Below, one piece after another: positions 33,251 to 44,522 of a stretch of DNA of 64,000 nt (positions are counted from its first letter, which is position 1; each line of letters opens with the position of its first letter). The DNA is taken from NCBI GenBank assembly GCA_030386875.1, contig CM059558.1, positions 12,719,501 through 12,783,500 on the forward strand, given 5' to 3'. A program made the position numbers and the translations under genes. Under the pieces are notes generated by a model, which made no database searches, was not told the DNA's origin, and worked only from the letters and a program-made list of their open reading frames with translations. This DNA comes from Morinoia aosen. Lineage: Eukaryota; Arthropoda; Malacostraca; Amphipoda; Talitridae.

Positions 33251-33624
33251 AAAATAGCCCCAAAGGCCTAGCCCCCGCCGAGGCGGAGGCCTACTTAAAG
33301 CCTCTCTTCTGACGTCTCTCCACTCAGGCAGGACTCGGCGGAAGGAATTTCCGGCCGATTAAAACTCTGCAAATTTGTAGGATGAGATATGAGCTCCGGA
33401 CAGCGGGAGCTCACAAGAAATTGCATTTGCTCTGAAAAATCCCCTCGGCAACTGGCCGGAATGTGATGCACGGACTGTAATTAAAGCACTCCTCCGCACG
33501 AATTTTCCGTATTAAGCTTTTTCTTCTGCTCACCTTCATTTAAGAGCATTTGCTGTAATTAAATTGCAGGATTCTCAAACGCATTCTCGCGCTGGCATTC
33601 TTGGAGCATTTTACTTCTGTGATT
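33251..33624. other. Non-coding stretch with a small GC-rich hairpin
   Basis: CCGCCGAGGCGG near 33276 forms a tight stem flanked by AGGCCT on both sides. Otherwise nothing recognised. Confidence 0.4.
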
Positions 33625-33970
33625 TATTTGTCTCATTTGCCTCTCAAGTTCCTTCTTAATGGCTCAGTCATTGTCGGATGGATGAAATTTTTGGATGTCA
33701 CTGAGCGTTCCCTGGAAATTTTAAAAGGCTTGCCAAGAAATGAAGAATTATTTGGGTTTTTAAACCTTTTACCTGTAAAATTCTACTCAGCATGCATTTT
33801 TTTAATACAACGAATACCTAAGAAATCTTTTAACATTACAATGAATGTTTCCAACGCGGAATTAGATCGTGCAACAAACAGTTGTCTTGAGAAACATATT
33901 TCGTATCATTTTGAATAACATTTAAAGCCTTAATTTGCCCAATGTAGCGTACTGATCACTATTTCGACAC
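33625..33970. repeat. Local segmental duplication, copy A
   Basis: Shares TCTCAAGTTCCTTCTTAATG, GAAATTTTTGGATGTCA, AACCTTTTAC.TGTAAAATT and TTTCGTATCATTTTGAA with 35216-35500, in the same orientation, about 1.59 kb apart. A frame of 105 codons (33601-33918) is not kept in the other copy, so it is not treated as a gene. Confidence 0.85.
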
Positions 33971-34227
33971 AATGTTCAAGTTTCCTTGCACGCAGAGTTT
34001 TAGCAAAAGTAACTTAAATATTCGGAGCAATTACCGTAGACTTGTTAGGTTTCCAACAAACGGCAATTTCCTGAAATTTGCGAACGAAACATTTTCATTT
34101 CATGATTATTTTTGTTTCGCTCACAATACGACGCATCACATTATGCAAGTTAAACCTGCCTTTCGCGCTAATTAGCCCCATCATAACCAAACAACTGAAT
34201 AATAGGACTAATCTTCTAGTACTAATC

Positions 34228-34312
34228 TGTACTAGACTTAAGAAACATTCTACCTCTGTATCACCTGTGGTAAATAAATTGCTTAAATTGTTTAAATTGT
34301 TTAAGTCCATGA
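34228..34312 (+). mobile_element. LINE 3'-end fragment
   Basis: CTTAAGAAACATTCTACCTC and ATCACCTGTGGTAAATAAAT match the reverse complement of 41103-41200. The tail is TTGCTTAAATTGTTTAAATT, the same ~9-10-bp tail unit as in the other copies. Heavily 5'-truncated. Confidence 0.78.
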
Positions 34313-35019
34313 AAAATAATTTCCTAGGCTGATAATGTATAAAAAAAGTTTTATACCCTGGCATTTTTCTTCCTTTTTTCTTTCAAACATTTAATGAGCT
34401 AATTTTATAGCACAACTGCCTGTTGATGACTACTAGGAAGATAGTTTCAAACGCCCTCAGGCAATACGACGTACAAATTACTATTTAATGCGCCAGTAAT
34501 TATATTTCATAATCAAACAGAAAACGAGCTTTCGAGATAATAAGCCGTGTGGGTGATGCAAAAGAGCACGCACGAGAGAGGTGCGGAACGGGCACAAGCT
34601 TCTGAGACCAGAGTTTATAGACTCTTTTGACTCTTCCAAAGTAAGCAATTCACGTGGCGATGTTCATGCAAATATGTTTATCTGTTATGCAGCGCCATTT
34701 TCCGCTGCGATAAACCACGATGAGCCTAGAAGTGTCATAAAGACATGCTAAACGACCTCATATCTAATCTAGCACAGCGACCGACGCCGGTGTTCTCAGA
34801 GAGTAATTGAATTGCATCCTGTGTAAGAAACTCGCCCCAAAATTCTGCCGAGAACTTTGCCTCCCATGAAAGATGCGCGGTAAAATTTCGGTCGGAAGTT
34901 GTCTCGCGAAAATGGGCTGCGCAGCATTAGGGGTCTCATGATGGGCTCTGGGAGTCGTTCGAGGTACTGCTGCCAGGCTACTGGAGGATGCTTTAATTTT
35001 GAGTTTTTAAATTGTATAT
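34313..35019. other. Non-coding stretch, nothing recognised
   Basis: No repeat or gene seen. Confidence 0.4.
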
Positions 35020-35222
35020 GTCATTCAAATGTTTAAATATTATTTGTCTTATTTATGGTTTTTAAACATTATTTGTCTCATTTGAAATATTTAAATATTA
35101 TTACTCATCGTAAATAATTAAAAATCATTTTTCGTTTGAAATATTTAAATATTATTTGTCTTATTTTAAATATTTAAATATTATTTCTCTTATTTTAAAT
35201 ATTTAAATATTATTTGTTCCAT
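35020..35222. repeat. ~30-bp AT-rich minisatellite, about 6-7 units
   Basis: Unit near AAATATTTAAATATTATTTG then TCTTATTTT. Its right edge reads TATTTGTTCCATTTGTCTC, merging into segmental copy B. Confidence 0.85.
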
Positions 35223-35500
35223 TTGTCTCTCAAGTTCCTTCTTAATGGCTCAGTCATCGTCGGGGGGACGAAATTTTTGGATGTCATTGAGTATTCCAAG
35301 AAAATTTTTAATGGCTGGCCATGAAATGAAGAATAATTCAGGTTTTGAAACCTTTTACAAGTAAAATTTTATTCCGCCTACATTTGTAGAATTAGGTCAT
35401 ACAATAAGCAGTTGGCTTAAGGCCCACTTTTCGTATCATTTTGAAGAATATTTAAAGCCTCAGCTTGCCATATGTATCACATTAATCACTATAAAACCTA
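35216..35500. repeat. Local segmental duplication, copy B
   Basis: Partner of 33625-33970, with internal deletions of about 60 bp (for example between ACATTTG and TAGAATTAGGTC). Confidence 0.85.
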
Positions 35501-36878
35501 TGCCATGCTACTTTGGCTGAGGTAATGTAGACTGAGCTCTGTTTTTCCACGGTGTTGCCAAATGATGGGCTTTTTTCAGGCCAAAATCCTCAGAGGAAAA
35601 ATTTAGTTGCAGAGGACATTCGTCACGAGATGTTGAGTGGGTATCACAAGAAGCTCTGTTTCGTTTGACCTGGTAAGGGATTCAATACTAGGATATAAGC
35701 AACGCAGAATGTGCCAATGATTATGCAAGTCTGTTTGTGATTTGAAATTAGATTGAAACGCAGTGCTAATACGTGGCGACTGCTGTGTGTAACCGACCTA
35801 TGTAAATTTGTTACTATTTTTTCAGATTTAAACTCAAAATACAAAACTACGATAAAATGTTACAAAATAAAGAACTGCTCAACAATTCAAGCAGTTCTGC
35901 TATGTTTCTCTTTTAGAGTTTATAGAAATGAAAATTTAAAGTTTAATTTCATCAAACTCCAATACATTTTTCACAATTTGATGAAAATGAAAACTTAAAG
36001 TTTACTTGGGTTGGACCCTATTACGGTTTAGCCTTTCATCAAAAGTGAAAAAATCAGAAATACCGTAAAATGAAAAATCAGGATATTGTATCGTTTTTTT
36101 AAATCAATCAAAATAAGTTGGGTATCAATAAAAAAGGCAAGTTACTTCATCCCAAGTCGCAGCTCTAAATTTTTCCAAGTTTTTATAAATTTGCTGTTGA
36201 TCATAACTATAACTCATATAACTCATCGCGCCAAAATTTCGAGCCCCTGTACAAAACCATTGTTGTCACAGATATTTTCTCTTAACTTAAAAACTATTTC
36301 AAATGAATAACTGTAAAAAAAATAACTGTGAATAACAGAAAAATAAAAGTTCAAAAGATCAACGGTGATAAATCTTAATAGATTGGTAGGCGAAAATAAT
36401 TCTGTAATAGCATTTTTTTGTTCCAGCTGCTGTTTCTGGCTTAACAATGAGGACCATTGGATATCGACCAAATACGAAGCAATTTACCATATTGCACCTT
36501 TGAAACATTCAATAAAAAATCAGACAGAATGATAGAAACATCAAAAAGGAATCATTAGTGCTCAATTCAGTCCTTGGTCAAAAGGCAGACCCAAATTCTT
36601 GCGACAGATTCCGCAGCAAATATTATCCTTGATTTCGATTTCGCTGTCATGAAATCTTATTCATTCAATGACTTCTTAGAAGCAAATATCTGACTCAAGT
36701 GAAGATATATTTATCTACAGTTTTTCAAACTATACCGCTACAAATATGTGAGTGATGTAGGATTGTGGAAGGATTCAGAGTTTCTTTGCCTATCCACCCA
36801 TGGTCTAGTTCACTCTTATATCAGTCAGCCAAAAATTTCACGGACGCTAATGAATGATATCTAGTTTTATGATGATCA
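35501..36878. other. Non-coding stretch, nothing recognised
   Basis: AT-rich sequence with short frames of no recognisable content. Confidence 0.4.
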
Positions 36879-37350
36879 TCATTCAATCATTTTTATGGAC
36901 ATTAAGCCATTCATAAGAACATTTAATAACTAACAGTAACGATAAACCATTATTAGCGATATTCAACATTATTAGAAACTTATAAGCATTAATATGAACA
37001 ACAAACCATTATTAGCAGCATTTAACCATTATTATTACCATTCAACCATTAATAAGAACGATAAACCATTATTAGATACAATAAACCATTATTTAAAGCA
37101 TCCAACCATTAATAGGAACAATAAATCATTATCCAAAACATTAAACTCGTTTTTGGAATATTCAACCACTGATAGGAACATTTAATAATTAACAAGAACA
37201 TTTAACTGTTAAAAGAAGCGTTCAACCATAAAAAGAAACATTCAGCCGTTGATAGAAACATTCAACATTTAATAAGAACATTCCACAATTAAAAAGAACA
37301 ATCAAACAATTAAGATGAACATTCCGCGATTAACAAGACCATTCAACACA
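36879..37350. repeat. ~20-bp minisatellite, about 22 degenerate units
   Basis: Unit near CATTCAACCATTAATAAGAA. Confidence 0.88.
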
Positions 37351-37683
37351 CGAAAGCTACGTTCTAAGAAGCAGCCGTGCGTGCAGCCAGAGCGTCTGCC
37401 ACATTTTCTCGCGAAGTTAATGCAAGACAAGTAGCTCGTTAAGTGTCCAAAGTTTGGGCAATCAAGAAATTGCTCAGGAATTTTGAGTGGAGCTGAAGGC
37501 TCTAACTTGAAAGCACCTCGAGAACGGAGGGAGGCCGCTCCAAGCATCCCATACTTGTCAAGTCGCTTACAAGTTTCTCTTCATTTGCTGACATTGTGGC
37601 ACAGCCTCCGGCAACGTGAGAGCGTCTCGCAGAAAAGCGCAAGTAACTTCAGTGCTAAGGGATTCATCATCTGAACGCATAAG

Positions 37684-37850
37684 GTGACATAGCACTTTTT
37701 GGTTTCGTAACTGTAGAATTCGTTACATTAGGTTATGTTGAAATGAACGATTATTGCAATGAATCAATGGCTCTCAAGGTACTTTGTAGTTTCGGAACCG
37801 TAGAATTCGTCACGTCAGGTTATGTTGGAATGAACTGTTATTGTGCAAGC
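37684..37850. repeat. ~105-bp tandem duplication
   Basis: GTAGAATTCGTTACATTAGG and GTAGAATTCGTCACGTCAGG head two copies that continue with TTATGTTGRAATGAAC and RTTATTG. Confidence 0.85.
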
Positions 37851-38547
37851 AGCTGTCTTTAAAATATGAGCTTAAGCGAAGTAATATTCGTTTGATACGA
37901 AAAGGATAGGTAAAATTCTCATTTTTCTTTTAGAAATGTCACTGTATGTTCCATACATTACACAACAGTTAATGAAAAAATAACTTTCCAGCGAGACAAA
38001 TTAATAAAGAAAAAACCAATGAACAAAAGTGCACCAGAAATTGAATCCTAAAACGCACGCAGTCGCCTAAATTGCGCTCTAAGCTCATTAATTGAAAGGA
38101 TCAAACGATATTACTAAATGCTTGGTCCCTCGTCAATTTTCTAACAAAGGTTCTATAAGCAACGAACGGTGCTCAAAATTGGAAGATAACTAACTCATTT
38201 TTGGGCCTTTAGCTTGCGCTAATTAGAGATTAATGGAGAATTTCTAGCGTTGGTTAGGACCAGATAATGGAAGGCAGAATGGTGGAGGGCTTGCAATACT
38301 GAGCAAGAGAACTCAGAGCAGCCAAATTTGGTTGGCTTGTGCAGCTAGCATCTTAACAATTTACAATTTTACAATTTATTTATGTGCAACCTATCCTTAC
38401 TCCATCAAGCTTTACTTTAATTGTGGTTCTTCTATAATTCAATCTGTAACTCATCTTTACCCTCTCTAGCTCAATAATATGTCTAGCTCCATAATTAATA
38501 CATCTGAGATCTGTGGCAGCCTTTCTTATAAACGGTAGCCTCACTTA
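37851..38547. other. Non-coding stretch, nothing recognised
   Basis: No supported features. Confidence 0.4.
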
Positions 38548-38812
38548 CACTACCATGCTCCAAGTAATATTCCAGCAGCTTTTACGGCCTAAATTTCAAC
38601 ACAGATGCTAGTGTCTTCAGACTTACTTGTCTCCAAAGCAGTATTCAAATATCATGATACTATCACCAGTATTTCTTCCAGACTATAGCATCTCATGCAC
38701 TACCATGGTTCAAGTCTTATTCCTGCATTTTTACGGTTTAAGTATCAATACGAGCGCTAGTGTCTTCAGACTAACTTGTCTCCAGAGCAGTATTATAATA
38801 TCATAATACCAT
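38548..38812. repeat. ~145-bp tandem duplication
   Basis: Both copies hold CACTACCATG, a CAAGT-TATTCC segment, GCTAGTGTCTTCAGACT and ACTTGTCTCCARAGCAGTAT. Confidence 0.88.
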
Positions 38813-39600
38813 AAATGACATGTTACGCAGTCATTTCCATCATTACTCGTACAGTTCCAGCGCGTTCCAGCCTTTACACACACCGCGACCGGCATTATTA
38901 GCTACACCTCTTCCAGAACGCGAGGCTTCGCTCTGCTCCAAGGCCTCCTGCCAAAGAGCCGACCTTAATTTGCGCGTAAGCAAATTATAAGCGATTCAAG
39001 GCATCTCGCAAGTTTAGGAACGAGCGTGAAAGTTCGGGGATTTGGTTCGGCCGCACACGCAGCACCTGCACAAACACAGACTGATGATCCAATTACAGCG
39101 TGGACCTAATGAGCGGAGCTGGGAACGTTGCGTGTTTGGATTGTTCGGTGAGGAGCTCGGCTTTCATGGCAGATGTCGGCGAGAAGACAGCAACCGTCGG
39201 CAGCGACTTGAATTACTGGCCCTTTGTTCTCCGGCGCACAGCCAATGGCTCAAGACAAACGGACGGACCAGTCAAAAGTATTCTAACTCTTCTTGTGGTG
39301 CGTCCAGTCATGAACGTCTCATAGTTTGCGGGTATTTTGGAACTCGAGACTTGGATGCAAATGATGGAGCTGCGGAAAGTTTATGAATGCCGAGTCCTCA
39401 AGTTAGGTGAGATTATCATTTGCAGTGGAATATGCAGATCAAATGAACACGAGTGCAGACATGAAGTTACAAAGAGGAAGGTAGCATAAATGGGTCTAGG
39501 GAGTGTTTCCAATGCGATCAGTTGCGTATGATATTGTATTAGCTTGCAAAAATTATCTTCTGTTACCGCTTAATCATGCTAACTAACATTGGTTGACGGG
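38813..39600. other. GC-richer block, unassigned
   Basis: 38880-39390 is richer in GC than its surroundings, with a 114-codon plus frame (39042-39386) and an overlapping 74-codon frame. I recognise neither and do not call a gene. Confidence 0.3.
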
Positions 39601-39624
39601 AAATGTAAAATTAATCGAATTGAT

Positions 39625-39725
39625 ACATATGTACGTGTGTATATGAATACGTATATAAATGTATACATGTATAAATATATATATATTAATATATATATAT
39701 GCATTAAATATTTGAGTGTATGTAC
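39625..39725. repeat. TA-rich microsatellite
   Basis: Alternating TATA/TGTA/CATA runs, including ATATATATATTAATATATAT. Confidence 0.85.
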
Positions 39726-40388
39726 ATAGATGTAAACTTTTGAATTATAATTGGGAAACGTGCAGTGAGAGTTGCTCACAAACATCTTAACAAATTGAAA
39801 GCGCGCTGCTAATTGGGTCAAGGAAATATTTTGTGATTCGCGTGTCGGTGTAGCTTTGTGACACAAACTGGACAGCTGGCCGAGTAAGACTACAATTAAA
39901 TGAATTCAAAATCCTTCAGCAAAGTTAAAGTTATTTTGAAATGGCACACAAGTTGACGAGGAAACGCACCATTAGTTATTTCTTTATTTTTACTCCTTAT
40001 TTAATTCTGTTGTCTCTGCTTCTGACGGTGGTTGTTTACAGAACATTGTGAGAATATTTAATATAAATACTGTGATTAAAGTGACCGCATAGGGGCAAAA
40101 CTTTTCTTGTCCAAATTATTTTCGTTCGGCATTAATCTACAAAACTCTGTAAGCTCCCAAGAAATCCCAGTGTTTAAAAGCAACACGTGTGCATCGAAGC
40201 ACAAATGCTACAGACACTAACATTATTCCGAACTCGAGTTTTATCAATTTTACCCACCGCACGCACCTCAGCTCGTTGGATGGTCCGCTTTAGAGTCCAC
40301 GCTGCAGCTCATAAAATCTGTTTTACTGCGCATTTTTGCGGGTTATCACCTGAATTTTCACTCATAAACCGGCACTAAAAATTGACAC
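39726..40388. other. Non-coding stretch, nothing recognised
   Basis: No supported features. Confidence 0.4.
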
Positions 40389-40628
40389 CAGCTTGTGTTT
40401 AGGCATGATTAACGCTCATATTCATCGGAGCCCAGACTTGTAGTATGATAAAATACGAGTATCTGAGAGTAGGAATGGAGGTTCGCATAACTGAAGCAAT
40501 TATGCAGAACTTTTGTTTAAGCATGGTTAACGCTCATATTCATCGGAGCGCAGACTTGTAGCATGATAAAATACAAGTATTTGAGAGTTGTAATGTAGGT
40601 CTGCATAACTGACGCAATTATACAGAAC
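40389..40628. repeat. ~120-bp tandem duplication
   Basis: Both units contain TTAACGCTCATATTCATCGG then AGCSCAGACTTGTAG, TGATAAAATAC and GCATAACTGA.GCAATTAT. Confidence 0.92.
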
Positions 40629-41095
40629 TTGTGCCTACCAAAGAGCGGAGATGTGCCTGTGTGGCTGTCAAACTGTCCGACGTCGTGACGGTTTTGGAGA
40701 ATTTGAGCAAGTTACCAGAGCTGGTGTTGAAGATCTCTGATGAACTAATGCGGTATGGGAGTGGGGGGCGTTGCATTGAGTTGCATGTTAAATTAAAGAG
40801 GAACCACAGTTAGAGTAAAGCTTGATGAGGTAAGGAGCGGTTGTACATTTGAACACTGCAATAACAGATTTAAAGTAACTGCAAAAACAAATTACTGGAA
40901 GTGGAGTACCGCAATGAAGCTAGAGATGGTAAACATGAGTTCCATATTGAATTATAGAGGAATCACATTAAAAGTAAAGTTTGATGGGGGTAAGGATAGG
41001 TGGCACATTTGAACTCTGCAATAGCAGATTTAGAGTAACAGGGCAAATCGAATTACTGGAAGTGGAGTACTTTAGTCAAACTAAATGGGGGGAAG

Positions 41096-42668
41096 ATTTA
41101 AAAAATTTAAACAATTTATTTACCACAGGTGATATAGAGGTAGAATGTTTCTTAAGTATAGTACAATGGTCAAATTTGAGTATAGCAGCCTGTGGGCTCG
41201 AATAAGTTCAGCGACTTTTAGGGCATCCTAACATTAACGTTATTCTAAGGTGTACAATAATGTTTAACCTAATTCACATAACCTAGTTTCACATTAGACT
41301 GCTCAATGAAATAATTTAACTTGATGTTAGATGCTTCATTTTACAATATAGTTCATATGGACTGGATTTAACAGTATATTCGATAAACGATGTAAGAGCA
41401 GACAGAAGATCGGCGATATTAACCATGGCAGATTACATTATTAGGACCAGTCATGTAGGAGACAAGGTTTGACTATGGTGATTTTACACGACTAGTATTC
41501 TGATGAGAAGTGAGACTCAAGATTTCTTTTGAATACCTTGTAAGAATTACTTTCACGGATCTCCGCAGGGATTGAGTTCCAAGTTTTAGTTCCAACGAAG
41601 AGGATACTGTGTTGTGACCAGGCCTTAGAATAATAAGGAAGCATGAATTTACTTCTATTTCGGGTTAAATGGTCGTGATGACCAGTTTGCGCAGTCAATA
41701 ATTGTCTTAGGCTATTGTCGCCATTATTTGTTAATGTTTTGTAAATGAAATTACAGATGGAGATTTTGTAGAGATCCGATAGTTTAAGTATTTGTAAATT
41801 TTTGAATGAATCATTTGTGTGAGCATTATATTCTAGATTCTTAACCGCTCTGATAGCTCTTTTTTGCAGAGTAAAAATTATACTGGTTTTATTTTTATCA
41901 GTTCCGGGCCATGCTTCTATTCCGTATTGCAAGTATGGTGAAATGAGCGTTCGGTAGAGCATTTGTAAAGCTGTTTCAGGCAGAAAATTTTTACATTTAT
42001 TTAGGATTCCGATGATTTTGATAATTTAGTACTAATTTAAGCGATATGTTCTTTGAAGGTCACATGTTTATCTATTATGATACCCAGGAACTTACATGAG
42101 TTAGTTTCTTCGATTTCACCTTCCCCAATTTTAATGCGTGGGAGAGATATATTTTTCTTGTATGAGAATGTAATATATTTTATTTTATCTATGTTAAGGC
42201 TTATTTTATTAGCTTTAAACCACAATGAAACCTTATGGAGTTCATTATTTATACTCTCCGCAATCAGAGCGGGATTTTTGTATGGAAGGACTGCAGAAAG
42301 CGTGCTGTCATCGGCAAAAAGTTTGAATTTGAAAAATGATGAAGATTTAATAATATCATTGGTAAAAATCAGGAATAGGAGAGGCCCAAGGACAGATCCT
42401 TGTGGAACTCCATGGCTAATTGTCTGTGGGTCAGATTTTGCATCATCAATGACAGCGTATTGCTTCCGATTTGTTAGGAATGATCTGAACCAAACACGGG
42501 CAACCCCTCTAAAAGCATAATAGTGTAGTTTCGAGAGCAATATGTTATGGTCCACACAATCGAATGCTTTACGAAAGTCAAGAAAAACAGAGAAGACAGG
42601 CTTTCCTTCATCTTTACTAGAATAAAGGAATTGTAAATGATTTAATATAGCCTGCGTTGTAGTGATTA
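41096..42668 (-). mobile_element. 5'-truncated CR1/Jockey-group non-LTR retrotransposon
   Basis: On the minus strand the reverse-transcriptase coding region enters at about 42668 and runs to about 41492. It is followed by a ~370-bp 3' UTR and a tail with the AAATTGTTTAAA unit. There is no poly-A tail. Related 3' ends lie at 5512-5903 and 34228-34312. The 5' half of the protein, including the endonuclease, is missing. Confidence 0.88.
41492..42668 (-). pseudogene. Reverse transcriptase, C-terminal part, broken
   Basis: The readable protein begins TTTQAILNHLQFLYSSKDEG and passes RT motif A (FLDFRKAFDCVDHNILL), motif B (SHGVPQGSVLGPLLFLIF) and the catalytic FADDS box. The thumb segment has FLGIIID, followed by the LINE C-terminal block ISPYLQYGIEAW ... 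LQKRAIRAV and the end region GTKTWNSIPAEIR. A nonsense codon follows HIA at about 42034, and a 1-nt frameshift around 42010 separates the two open parts (42037-42668 and 41492-41962). The element copies itself through RNA when intact; this copy cannot. The motifs fit the CR1/L2/Rex1/Jockey group, but the exact clade is uncertain. Confidence 0.88.
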
Positions 42669-42960
42669 ATTAACAGTGAAATGATTAACAGTGAAATAAA
42701 ACGGAATCACAATTCCGGTGAATCTGGAATTGGCAAGGATAGGTGTTAACTTTGAACACAGCAATTACAGATTCAGAGTAACAGTACAAAAACAAATCAC
42801 TTCAAGTGGAGCACTACAGTAAAGACAGAAGGAATGAGAAGGTCAGTGAATTGAAGTGGGATAGAGTCACAATTACGGTGAAATGAGGTAAGGATATACG
42901 GTAAATTTAAACAATGCAATAAAAGACTACCGGTGAAGCCGGAGATTGTCAAGATCCTTG

Positions 42961-43320
42961 GTGAGCTGAGCAGCAGTCAAGCTAAATAGTGAAAAAATGC
43001 TGATGTAAGACAACAGTATCGAGTTGTGATGAGCTGAGGTGTCTGTTCATATCAGACTAGTCCACCCCCCTTTTATTTGAAATAAGAAAGAAGGCGAAAT
43101 AAAAGAAAGGCTGTTATATACATAAAAAAAATTCCATCTCTCAGCCCACGGCCCGTCAAAAATGTGTAATAATGTTCTATAAAACACATTACACATGTTC
43201 CTATATCCTAAGAATTCACGTGATATTCATTCCTACTCGAATCTGATGGGTTAATACACTGGAAATTGTGGAGTTGATGAGGCTTGTATCACAGATACGC
43301 TCATCTCACACTGCAGGCTG
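42961..43320. other. Non-coding stretch with one small hairpin
   Basis: ATGTGTAAT near 43160 pairs with ATTACACAT near 43189, with an 18-20-nt loop. Nothing else recognised. Confidence 0.4.
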
Positions 43321-43326
43321 GCTTCG

Positions 43327-43362
43327 GACAGACAGACGCGGCTCTTATTATAGTGTAGATTA
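43327..43362. repeat. Short dispersed repeat, copy 2
   Basis: GACAGACGCGGCTCTTATTA and TAGTGTAGATTAT correspond to 1141-1175. Confidence 0.45.
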
Positions 43363-43857
43363 TTAATATTACCATTATTTTTTATTCTTAATCTCCTCAC
43401 CTGTTTTTTAAGACCTCTGCTATGACATCCTAAACTTCCGGTGTAAAGGCCTGGTCAGCCAAGCCTCAAAGCCAAAACTCAACTATGGAGGCTATTCGGA
43501 CGTGTGCCAGACAGCGAAAGTTATAACTCAGCACGATTTGCTAAGCATTAAAACAGCGGCGATAAGTTCTGGCTTGGTGAGGCATACCCTAAAAATTTAT
43601 TGCGCGCAATTCAATAAAAATATGAGAGGTAATAGATTAGTATGCGAGAGGCGTAATCTATTACTAGAGAGGTTTAGCAGAAATGTATGCATCAAACAAA
43701 AGTTTTTCAAGTGTACTTAGAATTTATGATGAAATATATCAGCAGCAACACATAATACCAATGAAATTTGCTCATTTGGACACATGATAAGTGTTTGTTG
43801 AAAACTAAATCACAAGTGTACATCACCGAGAAATTATATGATATAATCACGAGTAGT
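43363..43857. other. Non-coding stretch, nothing recognised
   Basis: No supported features. Confidence 0.4.
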
Positions 43858-44118
43858 TCATTAACTTACATCTATGCATCATACTCTAAATTTTGCGTCC
43901 GCGCAAAATTCAGAAGCTTCTCTTCTAATCTTAATCACTATTTAGTAATTCATGAATTTACATCTATGCATCATTAATAATTTTAATTTTGCACACTCGC
44001 AAAATTTAGAAGCTTCTTTTCTCATCTTAATAACTAGTAATTCAGGAATTTACATCTATGCATCACACTCTTAATTTGGCGTTGGCGCAAAATTCAGAAG
44101 CTTCTTTTCTAATCTTGC
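43858..44118. repeat. ~85-93-bp tandem repeat, 3 units
   Basis: Each unit has TTACATCTATGCATCA, a GCGCAAAATTCAGAAGCTTC-like block and TTCTAATCTT. Confidence 0.93.
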
Positions 44119-44325
44119 CGTGACGAAGATTTAAGCAGAGCCATAAAGAGGTTCCTTCTCACGGCACCAGTGCGCTCTAGGGACCGTTTTGACCCAAGCC
44201 ACTTCATTTGGGGAAATTCCCCTACATACTTCAGCTCGTGGGGGTCCCGCGAGAGCGGTTAGGGAGACTCTGCTTCGTGGTCCACGAAATTTTCATGAAC
44301 TAGAGACGCACATGCCTGTGTATTA
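44119..44325. other. Slightly GC-richer stretch, unassigned
   Basis: Contains an unsupported 62-codon frame that runs into the MITE on its right. Confidence 0.3.
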
Positions 44326-44520
44326 CAGTATGTCTCACAAAAACCCGAACCGAGTATTTATTTTCCCGTATCAGTAATACCATCATAAGAATACCATAAG
44401 CATTTGATTTCGAGCAAAATCATCCTTCAAAATTAACCTATAGGAAAGATATAGCTGATTATGATGGTATTACTGATACGGGAAAATAAACACTAGGTTC
44501 GGGTTTTGTGGGACGTACTG
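44326..44520. mobile_element. Tc1/mariner-type MITE with TA target duplication
   Basis: Begins CAGTATGTCTCACAAAAACC and ends GGTTCGGGTTTTGTGGGACGTACTG. The terminal inverted repeats extend for about 60 bp with a handful of mismatches (TTTATTTTCCCGTATCAGTA in both). It is flanked by TA at 44324-44325 and 44521-44522. Total 195 bp, no transposase. Confidence 0.92.
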
Positions 44521-44522
44521 TA

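Larger units (their letters stand above)
40796..42960. repeat. ~150-170-bp tandem repeat split by a LINE
   Basis: Units at about 40796, 40956, 42700 and 42860 share GAGGAATCACA, GGTAAGGATAGGTG, TTTGAACACTGCAATA and CAGATTTAGAGTAAC. Two units lie left and two right of the LINE 41096-42668, so the LINE landed inside an existing array. Confidence 0.8.

Noticed and set aside
33601-33918. 105-codon frame as a gene
   Set aside because: The paralogous segment at 35216-35500 does not keep the frame, and composition is that of the non-coding surroundings.
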